Assembly (NCBI RefSeq): GCF_041734735.1
Contig: NC_134877.1
Coordinates: forward strand, 69,570,081-69,634,080
DNA from: Babylonia areolata
Taxonomy: Eukaryota > Mollusca > Gastropoda > Neogastropoda > Buccinidae
DNA: 64,000 nucleotides
Direction of reading: 5' to 3'
Shown: positions 1 through 13,308 of the stretch, one piece after another
How the letters are laid out: each line of letters starts with the position of its first letter
How positions within the stretch are numbered: the stretch's first letter is position 1
Position numbers and translations under genes: made by a program
The notes under the pieces: model-generated
Told to the model about the DNA's origin: nothing
What the model saw: the letters and a program-made list of their open reading frames with translations, nothing else
Databases searched by the model: none

Positions 1-59
1 CTACAGGAAGAAGCGTATACAGAATGGTGTTGGACATCCTGACCAGAAAAGCACACATT

Positions 60-640
60 TGTCTCTGTGAGGTAACAGCCCTTCAATACACTGCACGCTC
101 ACTTTTCTCTCAGTGAGGTAACAGCCCTTCAATACACTGCACACTCACTTTTCTCTCAGTGAGGTAACAGCCCTTCAATACACTGCACACTCACTTTTCT
201 CTCTGTGAGGTAACAGCCCCTCAATACACTGCACACTCACTTTTCTCTCAGTGAGGTAACAGCCCTTCAATACACTGCACGCTCACTTTTCTCTCAGTGA
301 GGTAACAACCCTTTAATATACTGCACACTTTTTTCCCGTGAGGTAACATCCCTTCAATACACTGCACACTCACTTTTCTCCCCGTGAGGTAACAGCCCCT
401 CAATACACTGCACGCTCACTTTTCTCTCTGTGAGGTAACAGCCCCTCAATACACTGCACGCTCACTTTTCTCTCTGTGAGGTAACAGCCCTTCAATACAC
501 TGCACGCTCACTTTTCTCTCCGTGAGGTAACAGCCCTTCAATACACTGCACGCTCACTTTTCTCTCCGTGAGGTAACAGCCCCTCAATACACTGCACGCT
601 CACTTTTCTCTATGTGAGGTAACAGCCCCTCAATACAAAG
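60..640 (+). repeat. Minisatellite, about 46-bp unit, about 13 copies
   Basis: Unit gtgaggtaacagcccttcaa followed by tacactgcacactcacttttctctc. The sequence just before it (cctgacc near 40) and the gtgaggt-acagcccttca core match the 54-bp satellite in introns 7 and 12, so this is a diverged member of the same family in the + orientation. Confidence 0.92.
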
Positions 641-921
641 CCCACGCCACAGCAGCTTTCAAGGTGTTAATTTACTGTTGACGAGGCCGGAAAAAGCTGG
701 GAGGCTGTTTGTGTTGACCCTGCACTAGACGAACATAGCCCTGTTTGTCTTGGTGTCTAGTTAATTGTTGACGGCCTGCGCGTTTTGGGCGTGGGTCATT
801 GCACATTTGTTGGGATGCGTCAGTTTACGGCGAGCGCGACCAGGCGTAATTTCTATGCTGGGTCATGGATGCAAATCCCTTGGATTTGTAAAAGAGGCGT
901 GTTGTGTGTGCGTGCGTGTGC

Positions 922-980
<59 letters not shown>

Positions 981-1009
981 CAATGACTCTTTAAAGTAAC
1001 GGATCCGTG

Positions 1010-1045
<36 letters not shown>

Positions 1046-1107
1046 TTGTAGTAGTGTCAGTGTGTGTATGCGTACGTGCGTGCGTACGTGTGTGTGTGTT
1101 TGTGTGT
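922..1107 (+). repeat. (GA)n and (TG)n microsatellites
   Basis: (GA)n at 924-978 and (TG)n at 1011-1043, followed by TG/CG-rich sequence to 1107. The Arg/Glu and Thr/His open frames here are products of the repeat and not genes. Confidence 0.95.
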
Positions 1108-1109
1108 AT

Positions 1110-1184
1110 GAAGAACTCAGAACTCATTTAATTGTCGTAAAACCATCATAGGAATTATGGACACTATAAACTAAACACAACTAG
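1110..1184 (-). mobile_element. LINE 3' terminus, first copy
   Basis: About 75 bp (gaagaactcagaactcattt ...) nearly identical to 1684-1759. The second copy directly follows, in the - direction, the end of a LINE-like reading frame, so this copy is read as a strongly 5'-truncated insertion of the same element. Confidence 0.45.
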
Positions 1185-1683
1185 CTACAAGTGTGTGTGT
1201 CCATGCTGGGTGTGATGTGTAGTGCCTGGTCTTCTCCTGTGTTTGTGACTCTGCAGGAGGTCTGCCCACTGGCCTCAACTGGCACGTTCCGACTTCAGAG
1301 CAGCTCATGGTTTTCTGTCGAGTTTTCCTTCTCTTAGACGATTGTTACGGCTTACGAACTCCATCTGTCCGGCTATTCAACCCACAGCTGGGGGTCTGGT
1401 TCGTGGGCATCAGGGCATGTCCACACACTGGTGGGCCTGTATGCCGCACGTTTTAGGGGGTCAGGACCTCCTCCATCATGACTGGTTCAGCCTGCGACCC
1501 TCCTTGAGTGGAGAGGCCGAGATCTAGTTTTGTTATCGCGCCAGTCATCCGCGCCCGTGCCGCGTTAGTCATGACAAGTCGTGTCCATCCTGCCCCGTGT
1601 CCCACTGAAGGAACACCCACATGGAGGTGCGACTACGGAGTTCACTCTTCCCCTGGAGTGGAAGAGATCTTCGCAGGACGTGT

Positions 1684-2049
1684 GAAGAACTCAGAACTCA
1701 TTTAATTGTCGTAAAACCATCATAGGAATTATGGACACAATAAACTAAACACAACAAGCAAACAAAAAGTGAAAGCAATAAGTTGTGAGCACATGCAGGA
1801 TGTTCCATAAGACATAGTTATGGACTGCGAACTTTAAAGCATTCATATATGTATTTTGCCAGTTCTGGTTGGAAATGATTTTGTGGCAGCAGAGAACTCG
1901 GCCTTTGGATTATTGTGTTGCCAATGCCATCTGGCCAATGATTCGAAGACTGGGAATTAACTGTCTCAAGTAGGCGAGATCTCAAGTCAGAGTACACACT
2001 ACACTTATCCAGAAAATGCAGTTCATCCTCTATAACTCCACATGATTTA

Positions 2050-2050
<1 letters not shown>
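1684..2050 (-). mobile_element. LINE fragment: C-terminal reading frame and 3' end
   Basis: On the - strand a frame ending at 1818 contains CKSCGVIEDELHFLDKCSVY, the C-x2-C...H-x4-C type finger with EDE-HF that ends many LINE reverse transcriptases, then RSRLLETVNSQSSN. The 3' untranslated part is 1684-1817 and includes the 75-bp sequence also found at 1110. The element is truncated at a TG repeat near 2050. Confidence 0.6.

Positions 2051-2093
<43 letters not shown>
2049..2093 (+). repeat. (TG)n microsatellite
   Basis: Perfect TG dinucleotide run adjoining the truncated LINE fragment. The GA/TG-poor sequence 2094-2340 after it is purine-rich with no gene seen. Confidence 0.95.
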
Positions 2094-2096
<3 letters not shown>

Positions 2097-2370
2097 GAGA
2101 CAAGTGTGGGTTGAGGAGGAGGTGTGGGCAGCTAGAAGAGAGAGGGAGGAGCTCTGAGAGGGGGAGTGTGGGTGATGGGAGATGTGGGGAGGGGTAGTGG
2201 AGGGGTCGGGGGTGGGGGCGTGAGGGGGTGACTCACCTGCGTGGCTGTTGTCGGGCATCACCTTCACTTGCTGGTTGCCGGGGAACCTGAAGTAGCTTCT
2301 CTGCTCCATTCTCTGTCTGTCTGAAAGCTACACCACTCAAGCACAGGTACGTGAATGTGTGGGTACCTGT

Positions 2371-2372
2371 CA

Positions 2373-2442
<70 letters not shown>
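2371..2442 (+). repeat. (CA)n-(GA)n compound microsatellite
   Basis: CA run followed directly by about 26 GA units, immediately upstream of a SINE head. Confidence 0.95.
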
Positions 2443-2446
<4 letters not shown>

Positions 2447-2760
2447 ATGGCCTAGAGATCGAGGTAACGAGTCCGCCTAGGAAGCGTGAGAATCTGAGCG
2501 CGCTGTTTCGAATCACAGCTCAGCCGACGATATTTTCTCCCCCTCCACTCATAGTAAACCTTGAGTGGTGGTCTGGACGCTAGTCATTCGGATGAGACGA
2601 TAAACCGAGGTCCCGTGTGCAGCATGCACATAGCGCACGTAAAAGAACCCACGGCAACAAAAGGGTTGTTCCTGGCAAAATTCTGTAGAAAAATCCACTT
2701 CGATAGGAAAAACTGCACGCATGAAAAAACAAAAACAAAAAAAAAACCCCAAAAAAAAAC
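2443..2760 (+). mobile_element. tRNA-derived SINE, subfamily I (head and core)
   Basis: Head with A-box-like tggcctagagatcga and B-box-like gtttcgaatcac, then the core: cattcggatgagacgataaa, ccgaggtcccgtgtgcagca, agaacccacggcaacaaaag and ggcaaaattctgtagaaaaa. Ends in an A-rich stretch. The usual tail of this subfamily is missing here but lies at 3351-3450. The pattern is one I know from gastropod genomes. Confidence 0.75.
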
Positions 2761-3089
2761 AAGAGAGGCAAGGCCTTCAAGACTCACTTGTGATACACTT
2801 AAAAAAAAAAAATCCAAGCTTTTTATGTATTGAGTATAATTTCAAAATGTAATGTTTAAGATGAGAAAGATCAGTTTAAAGCAAATTAACTCCTCTAGCA
2901 TTAATTACAGAGTAATTTCCCTTTTTTTTACTATCTGCACCAAAACGTTTGCAAAAATAAATAAAACTTCCATGCTTAGCAAAAGAAGTTCCTGTTTGAA
3001 CAAAAAATGATAATAATGACTGCTCTAGCTGTTGGGTCAGAATATCAGATCGAAGTGCCAAGTTTAGAGAATACAAAAAATATAAATAT

Positions 3090-3350
3090 AACAGTAAATG
3101 CAGTTTGCATATAATTAGGCTTCATTCTTTTCTTTTTTTGTGCCCATCCCAGAGGCGCAATATTGTTTTAAACAAGATGACTGGAAAGAACTGAATTTTT
3201 CCTATTTTTATGCCAAATTTGGTGAAAACTGACAAAGTATTTGCAGAGAAAATGTCAATGTTAAAGTTTACCACGGACACACACACACACAGAGACAACC
3301 GAACACCGGGTTAAAACATAGACTCACTTTGTTTACACAAGTGAGTCAAA
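3090..3350 (+). repeat. Dispersed repeat ending in a short hairpin
   Basis: Contains gtgcccatcccagaggcgca and ends gactcacttt-gtttacac-aagtgagtc, an imperfect palindrome at about 3320-3346. I recognise this sequence as a common dispersed repeat in snail genomes, but I cannot assign it to a transposon class. Confidence 0.4.
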
Positions 3351-3455
3351 AATGGGTGGCGCTGTAATGTAACGACGCGCTCTCCCTGGGGACAGCAGCC
3401 TGAATTTCACGCAGAGAAATCTGTTGTGATAAACTGAAGAAATACTATTACAAAT
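3351..3455 (+). mobile_element. SINE tail, subfamily I
   Basis: gggtggcgctgtaatgtaac, then cgctctccctggggacagca and cagagaaatctgttgtgata: the tail module of the SINE also seen at 16225-16325 and, in reverse, at 26041-26130. Confidence 0.7.
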
Positions 3456-3473
3456 CAGTACACTGACTTGAAA

Positions 3474-3592
3474 CACACACTGACACACACGTGCATACAC
3501 ACACACACACACACACACACGCGCGCGCGCGCGTGCAAGCACGCGCGTACACACATACACACTCGCACACACGCGCGCGCGCACCCAGGAAC
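3474..3592 (+). repeat. (CA)/(CG) microsatellite
   Basis: Alternating CA and CG dinucleotides including cgcgcgcgcgcg, of the kind able to form left-handed DNA. Confidence 0.9.
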
Positions 3593-3764
3593 AAACACGG
3601 ATCCACGCAGGTGGGGAATTGAAACAAAAGCGAAGAAGCATTGTCATGGACCACCGATTCAATTTTCAAGGGAGGCAACGATTCACCGCAATATGATGGT
3701 AATGGAGTGGAGTTATCTCTCATGAGACAGCGCGCTTCCTCTCGATGACGAAACGTGCGGCTTG

Positions 3765-4055
3765 TGTCTGTGCGGACTCAGGTGCTGTCCCGACCGAAGA
3801 AGCTAGAATTTGATTATAGTGGACAGTATTTGGGGCCAATTTACATCCCCTATCTCTCGGCCAAGAGGCTTTTCGTTTGTCGGCTTTTTCGGCCCGGATG
3901 TTGATACCCAGCTCAGTCAGCCGGTTCGGGAACTTCAATCGGCGCCGGAGCCAGGCCGGCTGACGGAGGCGGCCAACTGCATGCCCCCAAGGCTGCAGCA
4001 ATCTTGCTACCTACTTTGAGAGTCACAGTCCCTCAGCCTCACAAAGAATTAAAAA
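3765..4055 (+). repeat. Dispersed repeat family X, copy 1
   Basis: Shares gctagaatttgattatag, ctctcggccaa, aaggctgcagca and tttgagagtcacagtcc in order with 20150-20420, same strand. Not assigned to a class; no coding remnant seen. Confidence 0.65.
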
Positions 4056-4150
4056 CAAAACAAACAACAACAACAAAACAAAACACTGAAACAACAACAA
4101 AAACAAACAAAACAAAACAAAAAACAACAAAAAACAAACCCACACACACG
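4055..4150 (+). repeat. A-rich (AAC)n simple sequence
   Basis: caacaacaacaaaacaaaac-type tail following the dispersed repeat, as expected of the A-rich end of a retroposed copy. A similar AAC/AAAC block lies at 4398-4475. Confidence 0.75.
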
Positions 4151-4329
4151 CTAAGTCAAGCGCAAATATGAAGGAACTGAGGTTCAGTCTTTTCGTTCAG
4201 TTAATTTCTGCCGATTCTGTGCTGGTCCAAATCAGTCCGGCCGCCGTGCGGGCCAAGAACATTGGCAGTGCAGCACTCCGTCACCGTACCGCACTGAATT
4301 AAGGTAGCGCTGCCCGGGTATTGTTGAAG

Positions 4330-4610
4330 ACGGACCCAATGATTTGTCGGACAGCTAAACAGTTGTCCCTGGCAGATTTCTGCAGGAAAGCCAAAACAAA
4401 ACAACAACAACAAAACAAACAAACAAAAAACAACAAACACAAAACAACAACAACCAACCAACCAAACAAAAAAACACCGCCATTTTGACAGTAAAGCAAA
4501 TTCATTATTAAAAAAAAAAGAGAAAATAGAAAAAAAAGTGGCGACGAGCTCCCCCTCTCCCGGCTCAGTCCGAATTTCACAAAGATCGTAAAAATACAGC
4601 TGTAGTTGTG
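4330..4610 (+). mobile_element. Degenerate SINE, subfamily I
   Basis: Core-like cagttgtccctggcagattt with ctgcagg near 4360-4392, then an A-rich insert, then tail-like gtggcgacgagctccccctc with cagtccgaatttcac near 4540-4580. Heavily diverged. Confidence 0.45.
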
Positions 4611-4639
4611 ACAAACGGCAGAAAACAATACAGAGCATT

Positions 4640-6919
4640 GTATTGCATTGTGTTATATCAAGTTGTATTGTATAATACTGTCAATGTAGCCCACTGATTT
4701 GTATTTTCCGTTCGTCACAACGCAGTACAATTGCCTGCTTGTTCTGCACATCATCCCACACCACTCAGTGACGTCCGCAGTGAAACTGAAGCGGTGATGC
4801 CGGCATTCGATTGGACAACTCGGACGGAGGCCAGCCGACGCCAGGCGAACTTCAACTGACTAATTGGCGCCAGCAAATGGCGAGACCGGCACTGATGGTG
4901 CCACCTCACGTGGTACAACTGACTCCCACGCCCCTTCCCCGGCTTTCCCTCTCCGAGTCCACTGACCCATCCCAACTTTTCCCCGTTCCTCTCGATCCAC
5001 ACCTTCCATCACTGGCACTACAGAATAATTCATACATTATATTAGTTCAGTCAAGACCCTGAAGGTTAGCCCATATCATATCTAGCACGCACACTCGAGT
5101 CTGGCAACCATGTTTCTGAGGTGTTGGGCCCTCATCCATGAATACATGATAGCAAGTCAAGACTGAAGTGGTTCAGTCAGCTAACGAACTGAAAGATCGT
5201 ATCACTGAGCAAAAAGAAAAAAAAGAAGAAAAAAAAAGAAAAAGTAACTGTTACAGCAGGGAAAAAAATCGTTATCATGGTCAACAAGTGGTAATGCATA
5301 TAGGCATACGTATTTACTTATTTGTTTATTTCAGTTAATCTATTTCATTTTACATGTCAACTGATGTTCATCGGATACTGCTGATGGTAGGCTCTCAGGA
5401 CAGCTCAGACCTGCGCGCATGGTTTGTTGTTACGGTTACGTTGTTCAGTATGGGCATCTCAGTGCTAAAAGTTTTCCGCCTCTTTTTTTTTTTTTTGGTG
5501 GTCAGTTTCTTTTTTAAAAATGAAGCAAACACTGTGCAAAATGTTCCCGGGCCGCCACTGATGACCTTCCGCCTGTCCACTGACGTTGACCCGGCGTACA
5601 TATGAGTCACTGGTCAGTGCAGCCGGTCACAGTGCAAGCCGCCGCGTGTGTGGCCGGGAAAAAACCAGGATCATACTAACTTGAACGGCTTGAAATTGAT
5701 GCCTCCTACTGACCCAGTGCCAGATGCCGGGAAATTTAAACTGACCTGCAACCAAAAAGGTTCACCATTTGTGTATGTAAATCTCATACAGAATATTCAC
5801 TGCCTGTTGCGGAACTGGTGTCACTATTTCATGCCGACCGGAGTCAGTTATTTATTTTTGTTACTATCAAGCTGAGTCAGTCCGTCATGCAGTGTCCATG
5901 CACTAACTGTCGGTCAATCAATGACGGAGTGCTGAGTTTTACTGAGTTGAGTCGTCGACTAGGCACTTAAAAAAAAAAAAAAATATTGTGAATATCCGGC
6001 GTTTCATAGTATATTATGATTGTATTCAGTGATGTCGATGAGTAAGTTTAGTAAGATGAACAGTTGTTTTTGTCAGTGCAGTTTTCCCCCAGTAATTGAC
6101 TTGACTCGGACTCAGTTCGGAAACAGTGACGGTACGGGAAAACCGTGACTAGGTGCCGGCCGGCGGGCGGATGGGGTCACGGTGGAGAAGGGGTAACTAG
6201 GAGGCAGCAACTGGGGATGGACTAGAGTTCTGTCCGTGGTGTATCCGGTCTTTGGAATGACGTGGGGATGAACTGAGGCCATCAGGATGTTTAAGGTGGT
6301 GCTAAAGATGGAAAACTTAATTCGATGAATTGGATCCCTCTCTCTAGTCCCTCTCTTTGCTATATATTCCCCACGTTCCTTCTCCTATCTTCAGTTGAAG
6401 AGACAGGACAAAAACAAAAGTGATCTAGTGACTTCACAGCATTCAGCCACTGACACTAGTAATCCGCGTGGTGCAGCTGCCAATCGATATCACCAGACGA
6501 GCTGCAAGGCACCAAGCTTGGCCGGCTCAGAAGTCAGAGATCCGCTTGTCTGCATTTTCCCTTTTTTTAAGTTTTTAATCCGGTTGGATTTTTACAAGCT
6601 TATTACTTAATTTTCAAATATATAGTGAAACGAATCGTGTCATTACAGACGTTGTTTACTCACCAGCAGTCTGAATAAATGGTAAAAAATGGTCTGATAT
6701 GTGATCGATAAAGTAGCGACAGCAGACACCACATTTTGAGAGCTTTCGACGGAATGAAAATTTTAGCCAATGAACGACCTCCATCGCCGTAATCTCTTCA
6801 TGAGAGAAGCAGCCATTTTGCCTTCAGCTCACCACACCCTTGTGACAGAGGCGAGTTTGTGGACTCAATAGGGGTCTGGGGTTGACCCTGCTGAAGCCCA
6901 GTACCCGATTCCCGCCTCG
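4640..6919 (+). other. Upstream region of the kinase gene, presumed promoter and 5' UTR
   Basis: About 2.3 kb without microsatellite arrays, in contrast to the rest of the window. It contains a (TA)-rich stretch near 6361-6368 and a CG-containing segment around 6145-6175, but no promoter motif I can defend. The 5' UTR probably occupies the last 100 bases or more before the ATG at 6920. An untranslated first exon further upstream cannot be ruled out. Confidence 0.25.
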
Positions 6920-6971
6920 ATGGAACTGGAAAATATTGTTGCAAACACAGTTTATATAAAAGCACGCGAAG
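6920..6971 (+). CDS. GRK5: GRK exon 1 (residues 1-17): N-terminal receptor-docking helix
   Basis: Reads MELENIVANTVYIKARE, nearly identical to the start of vertebrate GRK5 and GRK6 (LL replaced by YI). This segment forms an amphipathic helix that contacts active receptor and stabilises the closed kinase. The ATG at 6920 is chosen because the family starts at exactly this Met; G at +4 helps initiation. The exon ends with the first base of a Gly codon (phase 1) before donor gtaagg at 6972. Too short to stand out as an open frame, but the family match leaves little doubt. The 5' UTR probably runs back from 6919 in the same exon; its start is not visible. Confidence 0.93.
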
Positions 6972-7189
6972 GTAAGGAAATAAACTTTGTCAAATATGTC
7001 ACGCCAGTCTTTACCATCTTGAAGATTCGCTCTGATGAAAAAAAAACCCCATCATCATCATGATGTTATGGCACGATATAAGTTTTGTTGTTGAACCACA
7101 ACGTGATCATACTTGAAGCTGTTCATTGAGGATTCTTCCCCATTAAATACTCCTGCATGCTTGCTTTCGTTGGCATGTTTGATCATGAG

Positions 7190-7412
7190 CAAGTAGTGGT
7201 ATTGTTTCTTCTGTTTATGTGGTGTGTGATGGATGCATGACCTCCCTTCTCTGGAACCCACATTCGGTGATGTAAAAAATATATATGTATATATATTAAT
7301 CACAAGTAGACCCCCTCTCCCCAGTTTTCTTACTAAGAGTAAGGACATTTTCACAACAACTGTCATGTACTTGATTTGATGTCAAAGACAAACAGATACT
7401 GTGATACAGCCA
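7190..7412 (+). repeat. Dispersed repeat family Y, copy 1 (intron 1)
   Basis: Shares gatgcatgacctcccttctc, cacattcggtgat, ccccagttttcttact, aaggacatttt and tgtgatacagc, in order, with 9700-9925. Diverged by point changes and a different A/T-rich middle. Confidence 0.8.
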
Positions 7413-7602
7413 ATGATATTTTTGACATCATCACATCAGTTGATCACTGCAGGTTGCCCTTGCTTTCCCAGTCATTTCTGTCAGTCACTATTTTTATTAT
7501 TTAAGTTATCCTCTTCTGATTGTCATCATGTACGTGCATATTCAGTGTACAAACACCAGTGCATGAACACACTTTTACAGACTTGACATACATACATGCA
7601 TG

Positions 7603-7665
7603 CACACACACACACACTCACACACACACACACACACACACACATGCTGACACACATGCACACTC
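7603..7665 (+). repeat. (CA)n microsatellite
   Basis: CA run with short interruptions inside intron 1. Confidence 0.95.
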
Positions 7666-8192
7666 TCTCCCTCTCCCTTGCATGCACTTGCATGAAATCA
7701 CAAGCACACATGCTCTGACCAGCAATAGATATTGATTGCTATGTATGTTATTATAAGCACATGGATTAGGGTGAAAGTTCTAGGTTGTTGGAGGATTTGT
7801 CATTTCCACTGGGTTGGTTTCATCAGCTGTTCATATCCACGGAAACTGAGTATGATTGTTTAGTTGAACCATGGTTGGTGAAAGGTATAAAATATTTTGT
7901 GTGCAACTAAAAGCCAGGTTGTTTCTTCTTCTTCATTGTTGAGGGCCCACTATTAATATCATATAAATTGATTATTCTGGCACCTAAAACTGGGGGGTTG
8001 GCTACTACTATTTTGTAGTTGGTGTCCCTTGATGATTTGAAGAAGATGTAGAGGTGAAGGTGGCATCATGCCACTGCTGTTCAGGGGAATTGGAGGGTGA
8101 GGAGGGACAGGAGGTAACGGGATAGGGGATCGGGGTGGGAGAGGTGGGGTGGGGGAGGTGGCGTGGGGCGTGGGGGGCACTGGAAGTGTTGT

Positions 8193-8430
8193 TTACTGCT
8201 TGGAGACCCTTGACACAAAAGTGTCAAGCAGTTTGGCCTCCACAGCTACTTGGGGCAGGCAGTTCCAGTCTATGATGGTTCTGGGTAAAAATGAAGAGCC
8301 TCTGTACTGTGTTCTGGTGGTGATGATGGGAAACTGTTGGTTGTGTCCTGGGCGTTGGTGAGGCGGCAGTGGGCTGAGTTTCCTTTTGAGGTTTGGACAG
8401 TAGGCTTGCTGCTTCTGTTTCAGTCTTAAC
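8193..8430 (-). mobile_element. LINE reverse transcriptase C-terminal fragment
   Basis: The - strand frame contains GSSFLPRTIIDWNCLPQVAV and then EAKLLDTFVSRV with a stop at 8193. The pattern FFPRTI-DWN-LP...A-SLD-F is the usual end of Jockey/CR1-type LINE polyproteins. 5'-truncated. The preceding 8040-8180 is purine-rich and has no family match. Confidence 0.75.
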
Positions 8431-9639
8431 ATATGAATGTGGGGGTTGCACTGGTACACACATACAAAGATAGACATGCCTTCTTGTCTGTTGTCATCAT
8501 AAAAAAAATTTAAAAAAAAGTTTCTGAGCCAAGGACACCAAGAAGTGTCCAAGGGAGACAACATTTTAATTTTTGCAGAAGATTATACTTTTTAGGGTGA
8601 GACTAAAACTGCTATTGCCATATTGGATTTTTACTCTTTTTATGTGCCCCTTTTGGAAGTTTCAAGAATGTTCCAGGGATCTGTTTGATGAATATGTTGC
8701 ACATAATTCTTTCCATTTTCAAAGCACCAGTGATGCATATAAATCCCTGATGTGAACCTCTATGGAGCCGAGGAAAGTTTATCTCATAAGATAAATGATT
8801 ATGTTCTCAAAAGTTGAAGAAAAACTTCAGAAAGCATTGATACTGTAGGTTTAGAATAAAATGACATCTTTTGTTTTGTACCTTTAATATAAACAGCTGG
8901 AAAAGGAATCCTGTTGCACTTGAAAGGTGACAGACTTTCTCTTGGCTTCAGCTTCAACAGTTCGGGGGGGATTCTCCCCCTCACCCCATCAGGACCTTCA
9001 CTGCTCAGTGCATTTTTTAGGCATACGCATGTATAAAAACCTTCTTCATCCAGTTTTGAAAGAGAGAAATTGTCTGTCATCAAGAGGTGGAGGGGTGTTG
9101 GGTAGTGACTAGGATAAAGCAAATAATGTGACTTACAAGGCTATATGAAATTTATCAAAAACAGTTATTTTGAAAAGCCAAATTTCAATCAGGAGTGAGT
9201 CAGCGATTTCCTGCATATTTTGAACAGACATTATCACCAAAGTAGTCCGAATTGACTCGGCATCAGTTTTTTGCTTCCTTCTTCTTTTTGTTTTGTTTTC
9301 ATTGCTAAATCAAGGAGTGCTGGTAACTTTAGGCTTTGTCTGGGTTTGTGTCATAATGATAATGTGAAAGGAAAAGTACCTTGAGATGGAGGAAGACAGA
9401 AGCTTGATAATATGTTGGTAACCTAGTAAAAGATGGGCACAAAAAGACATAAATGAACATAAATCCTCTGACTCTTATACTGTAAATTACATATTTTTAG
9501 TTGGGATTTCTCTCATTCTTAGGAGGCTCTTCCTCTTTGAGGCAGTTTTTGGTAGCTGCTGCTGTCATGACTTATCGTCTATCTTTCTTTGTAATGGGCT
9601 GATCAGGGGTATGATATGCCTGATAGTCCACCTAGGGTC

Positions 9640-9980
9640 AAATGGTGTGATGGCCATTGCTTGCCTTGGTTGCTCGCCACAGAAGGGAGCACTGGGAGAG
9701 GGGTATTGTTTCTACTGATTATTTGGTGTGTGATAGATGCATGACCTCCCTTCTCTGGAATCCACATTCGGTGATTTATTAAAAAAAAAAAAAAATTATC
9801 AGTCACAAGAAGACCCCCTAACCCCAGTTTTCTTACTGAAACAAATAAGGACATTTTTACCTCATCTGGCATGTAATTAATTTAATATCAAAGACATAAG
9901 CTGATTATTATTGTGATACAGCTTGCCTTAGTTGCTGGCCACAGGAGGGAGCACTGGGAGAGGGGTATTGTTTAGACTAC
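9640..9980 (+). repeat. Dispersed repeat family Y, copy 2, with local duplication
   Basis: 9700-9925 matches 7190-7412 on the same strand. In addition, the piece gggagcactgggagaggggt occurs at both about 9686 and 9947, so a segment of about 55 bp brackets the copy as a direct repeat. Confidence 0.75.
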
Positions 9981-10199
9981 TGTTTATCAATATCATGGTC
10001 TGATTTGTCTCACAAAAACAGAAATTGTGGTGAAACCAATACCGAAAATCACCATTCTTCCGCCAGCCTACAGCTTTCACCTCATGCCCGCCTTCCATGC
10101 GTTAATTACACTGCTATAATACTGATGGTCAGAGCACTTTAGTGCATTTGTCACTTTGTGTAAATGCAAGTGAGAGCAAGTTGGATAGGGAGAAAATAG

Positions 10200-10295
10200 G
10201 TGTGCGTGTGTATGTGTGTGTGTGTAAGTGTGTGTGTGTGTGCACATGTTTGTGTGCACATGTGTATGTGTGCATATGTGCGTATGTGTGTGTTA
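10200..10295 (+). repeat. TG-rich microsatellite
   Basis: Interrupted TG run in intron 1. Confidence 0.9.
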
Positions 10296-10486
10296 ATGTT
10301 CAAACCATGGTTTTTGAACAGCATGTTACATGGCTGCTGTTCCAGTTCTTGAGATAACTATGTTACACCACTAAGTTGACAGTTACATGTATCAAATAAG
10401 TGGTTTTGATGTATGTATTTGATAATGGGCTGTTGGTACAAATTTTGTGCTGTGATCATTTAGTCTAGTTATGGTGTATTTCTTGC

Positions 10487-10620
10487 TCAGTTCAGTTCTG
10501 TTGCTCAAGAAGGCGGCACGTCACTGTGTTCGGACAGATCCATTTATGCAACACCAAATCTGCAAAGCAGATGCCTGACAAACAGCCCAACCCATCATGC
10601 TAAGTCAGGTTTTGAGCCAA
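10487..10620 (-). mobile_element. SINE tail, subfamily II
   Basis: Reverse complement of the ggcctgactaagcgcgttgg / gtcaggcatctgcttggcag / ccgaacgcagtgac tail seen at 25165-25292, 26615-26730 and 52690-52800. Confidence 0.7.
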
Positions 10621-10681
10621 TTGAGGGCAAATACTGAAATAGAATTAACATAGATTAAAAAAATTAGAGAAATGACTTTAA

Positions 10682-10682
<1 letters not shown>

Positions 10683-10712
<30 letters not shown>
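10683..10712 (+). repeat. (AT)n microsatellite
   Basis: Perfect AT run in intron 1; a similar one lies at 11408-11434. Confidence 0.9.
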
Positions 10713-10716
<4 letters not shown>

Positions 10717-11402
10717 ATAAGATGAACAATGATATTGATAATGATGATGATGAATAAATCTAATGTAGACAAATGAATAATCAAGTAAACACACGCGCAC
10801 ACACTCACACACATATATACATTTTGTATTTCCTTTGAATAATTCATTAATTGTTAACTTTTCACTAATGTCATCTGGTCATTATTTCCTGTCATGTGGC
10901 CCCTTCTATTTAGTAGTTTTAAAAAAACACCCCCCCCCCCCCACACACACACACAAAAACAACAACAGTGACAACAACAGCAACTACTACTACAACTACA
11001 ACTAAAATACATAATGAATAGGCTTTTGGGGAAATTGCTTATGATGTTGGTTTGCTGGAGTCTGGTGGACATTATCACCATTTTTATCTATTCAGTACTT
11101 TCACTTGCAGACTTCATGATAGGTATTTGATGATGATTGAATATTATGATGATGATGATGGATCATTGATAATGATTATGATGGTAATGCTGTTTATTGC
11201 ATGCCTAGTTCAAGTAGATAGATCTCAAGGTGTTTTAAAAAAAAAAAGAAAAGAAAAGATTTATAAGTACAACAATAAGAACACCCACATGTATGCACAA
11301 AAGTATGCATACACATTTTTGCATGTGTGAAAATTGCCATAATAGGAGGTGACAGAACAATAGGCTGGACCCACATCATGTGTCAGTCTCTCTCTCAGTC
11401 TC

Positions 11403-11434
<32 letters not shown>

Positions 11435-11617
11435 GTATATGTATGTATATATTGTAATTTGTATTATCATGTTTGTTTGTTTGTGTGTTTTTTTTAGTTT
11501 CTATTTTTTTGTTTGTTTTGTTGTTTTTTCGAACAGCTTTTTGCTGCAATATATTTTTCTGTCTGAAATTTTGGCTGCATTCACCCACATCAGCACCACC
11601 TATTATTATTACTTATA

Positions 11618-13195
<1,578 letters not shown>

Positions 13196-13308
13196 AGGTG
13201 ACATATCATTATGTAATAGAGCAGCAGCCCATAGGGGCTCACCTGTTCAAGCAGTTCTGCGAAACCAGCCCTGACCTTCACAAGGCCATGGTGTTTCTGG
13301 ATGCAGTG
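13196..13308 (+). CDS. GRK5: GRK exon 3 (residues 50-87): start of RGS-homology domain
   Basis: Acceptor ttgcttttgcag; the frame reads QVTYHYVIEQQPIGAHLFKQ and then FCETSPDLHKAMVFLDAV, aligning without gaps to the vertebrate QPIGRLLFRQFC region. This opens the RGS-homology domain that packs on the kinase lobes. A second AG two bases downstream would give a frame unlike the family, so 13196 is preferred. Ends on a codon boundary before donor gtaagg. Confidence 0.93.

Noticed and set aside
1110-1759. Pair of direct repeats considered as long terminal repeats
   Set aside because: The repeats are only 75 bp, the sequence between has no polymerase or capsid parts, and one repeat adjoins a LINE polymerase end. 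LINE 3' ends explain them better.
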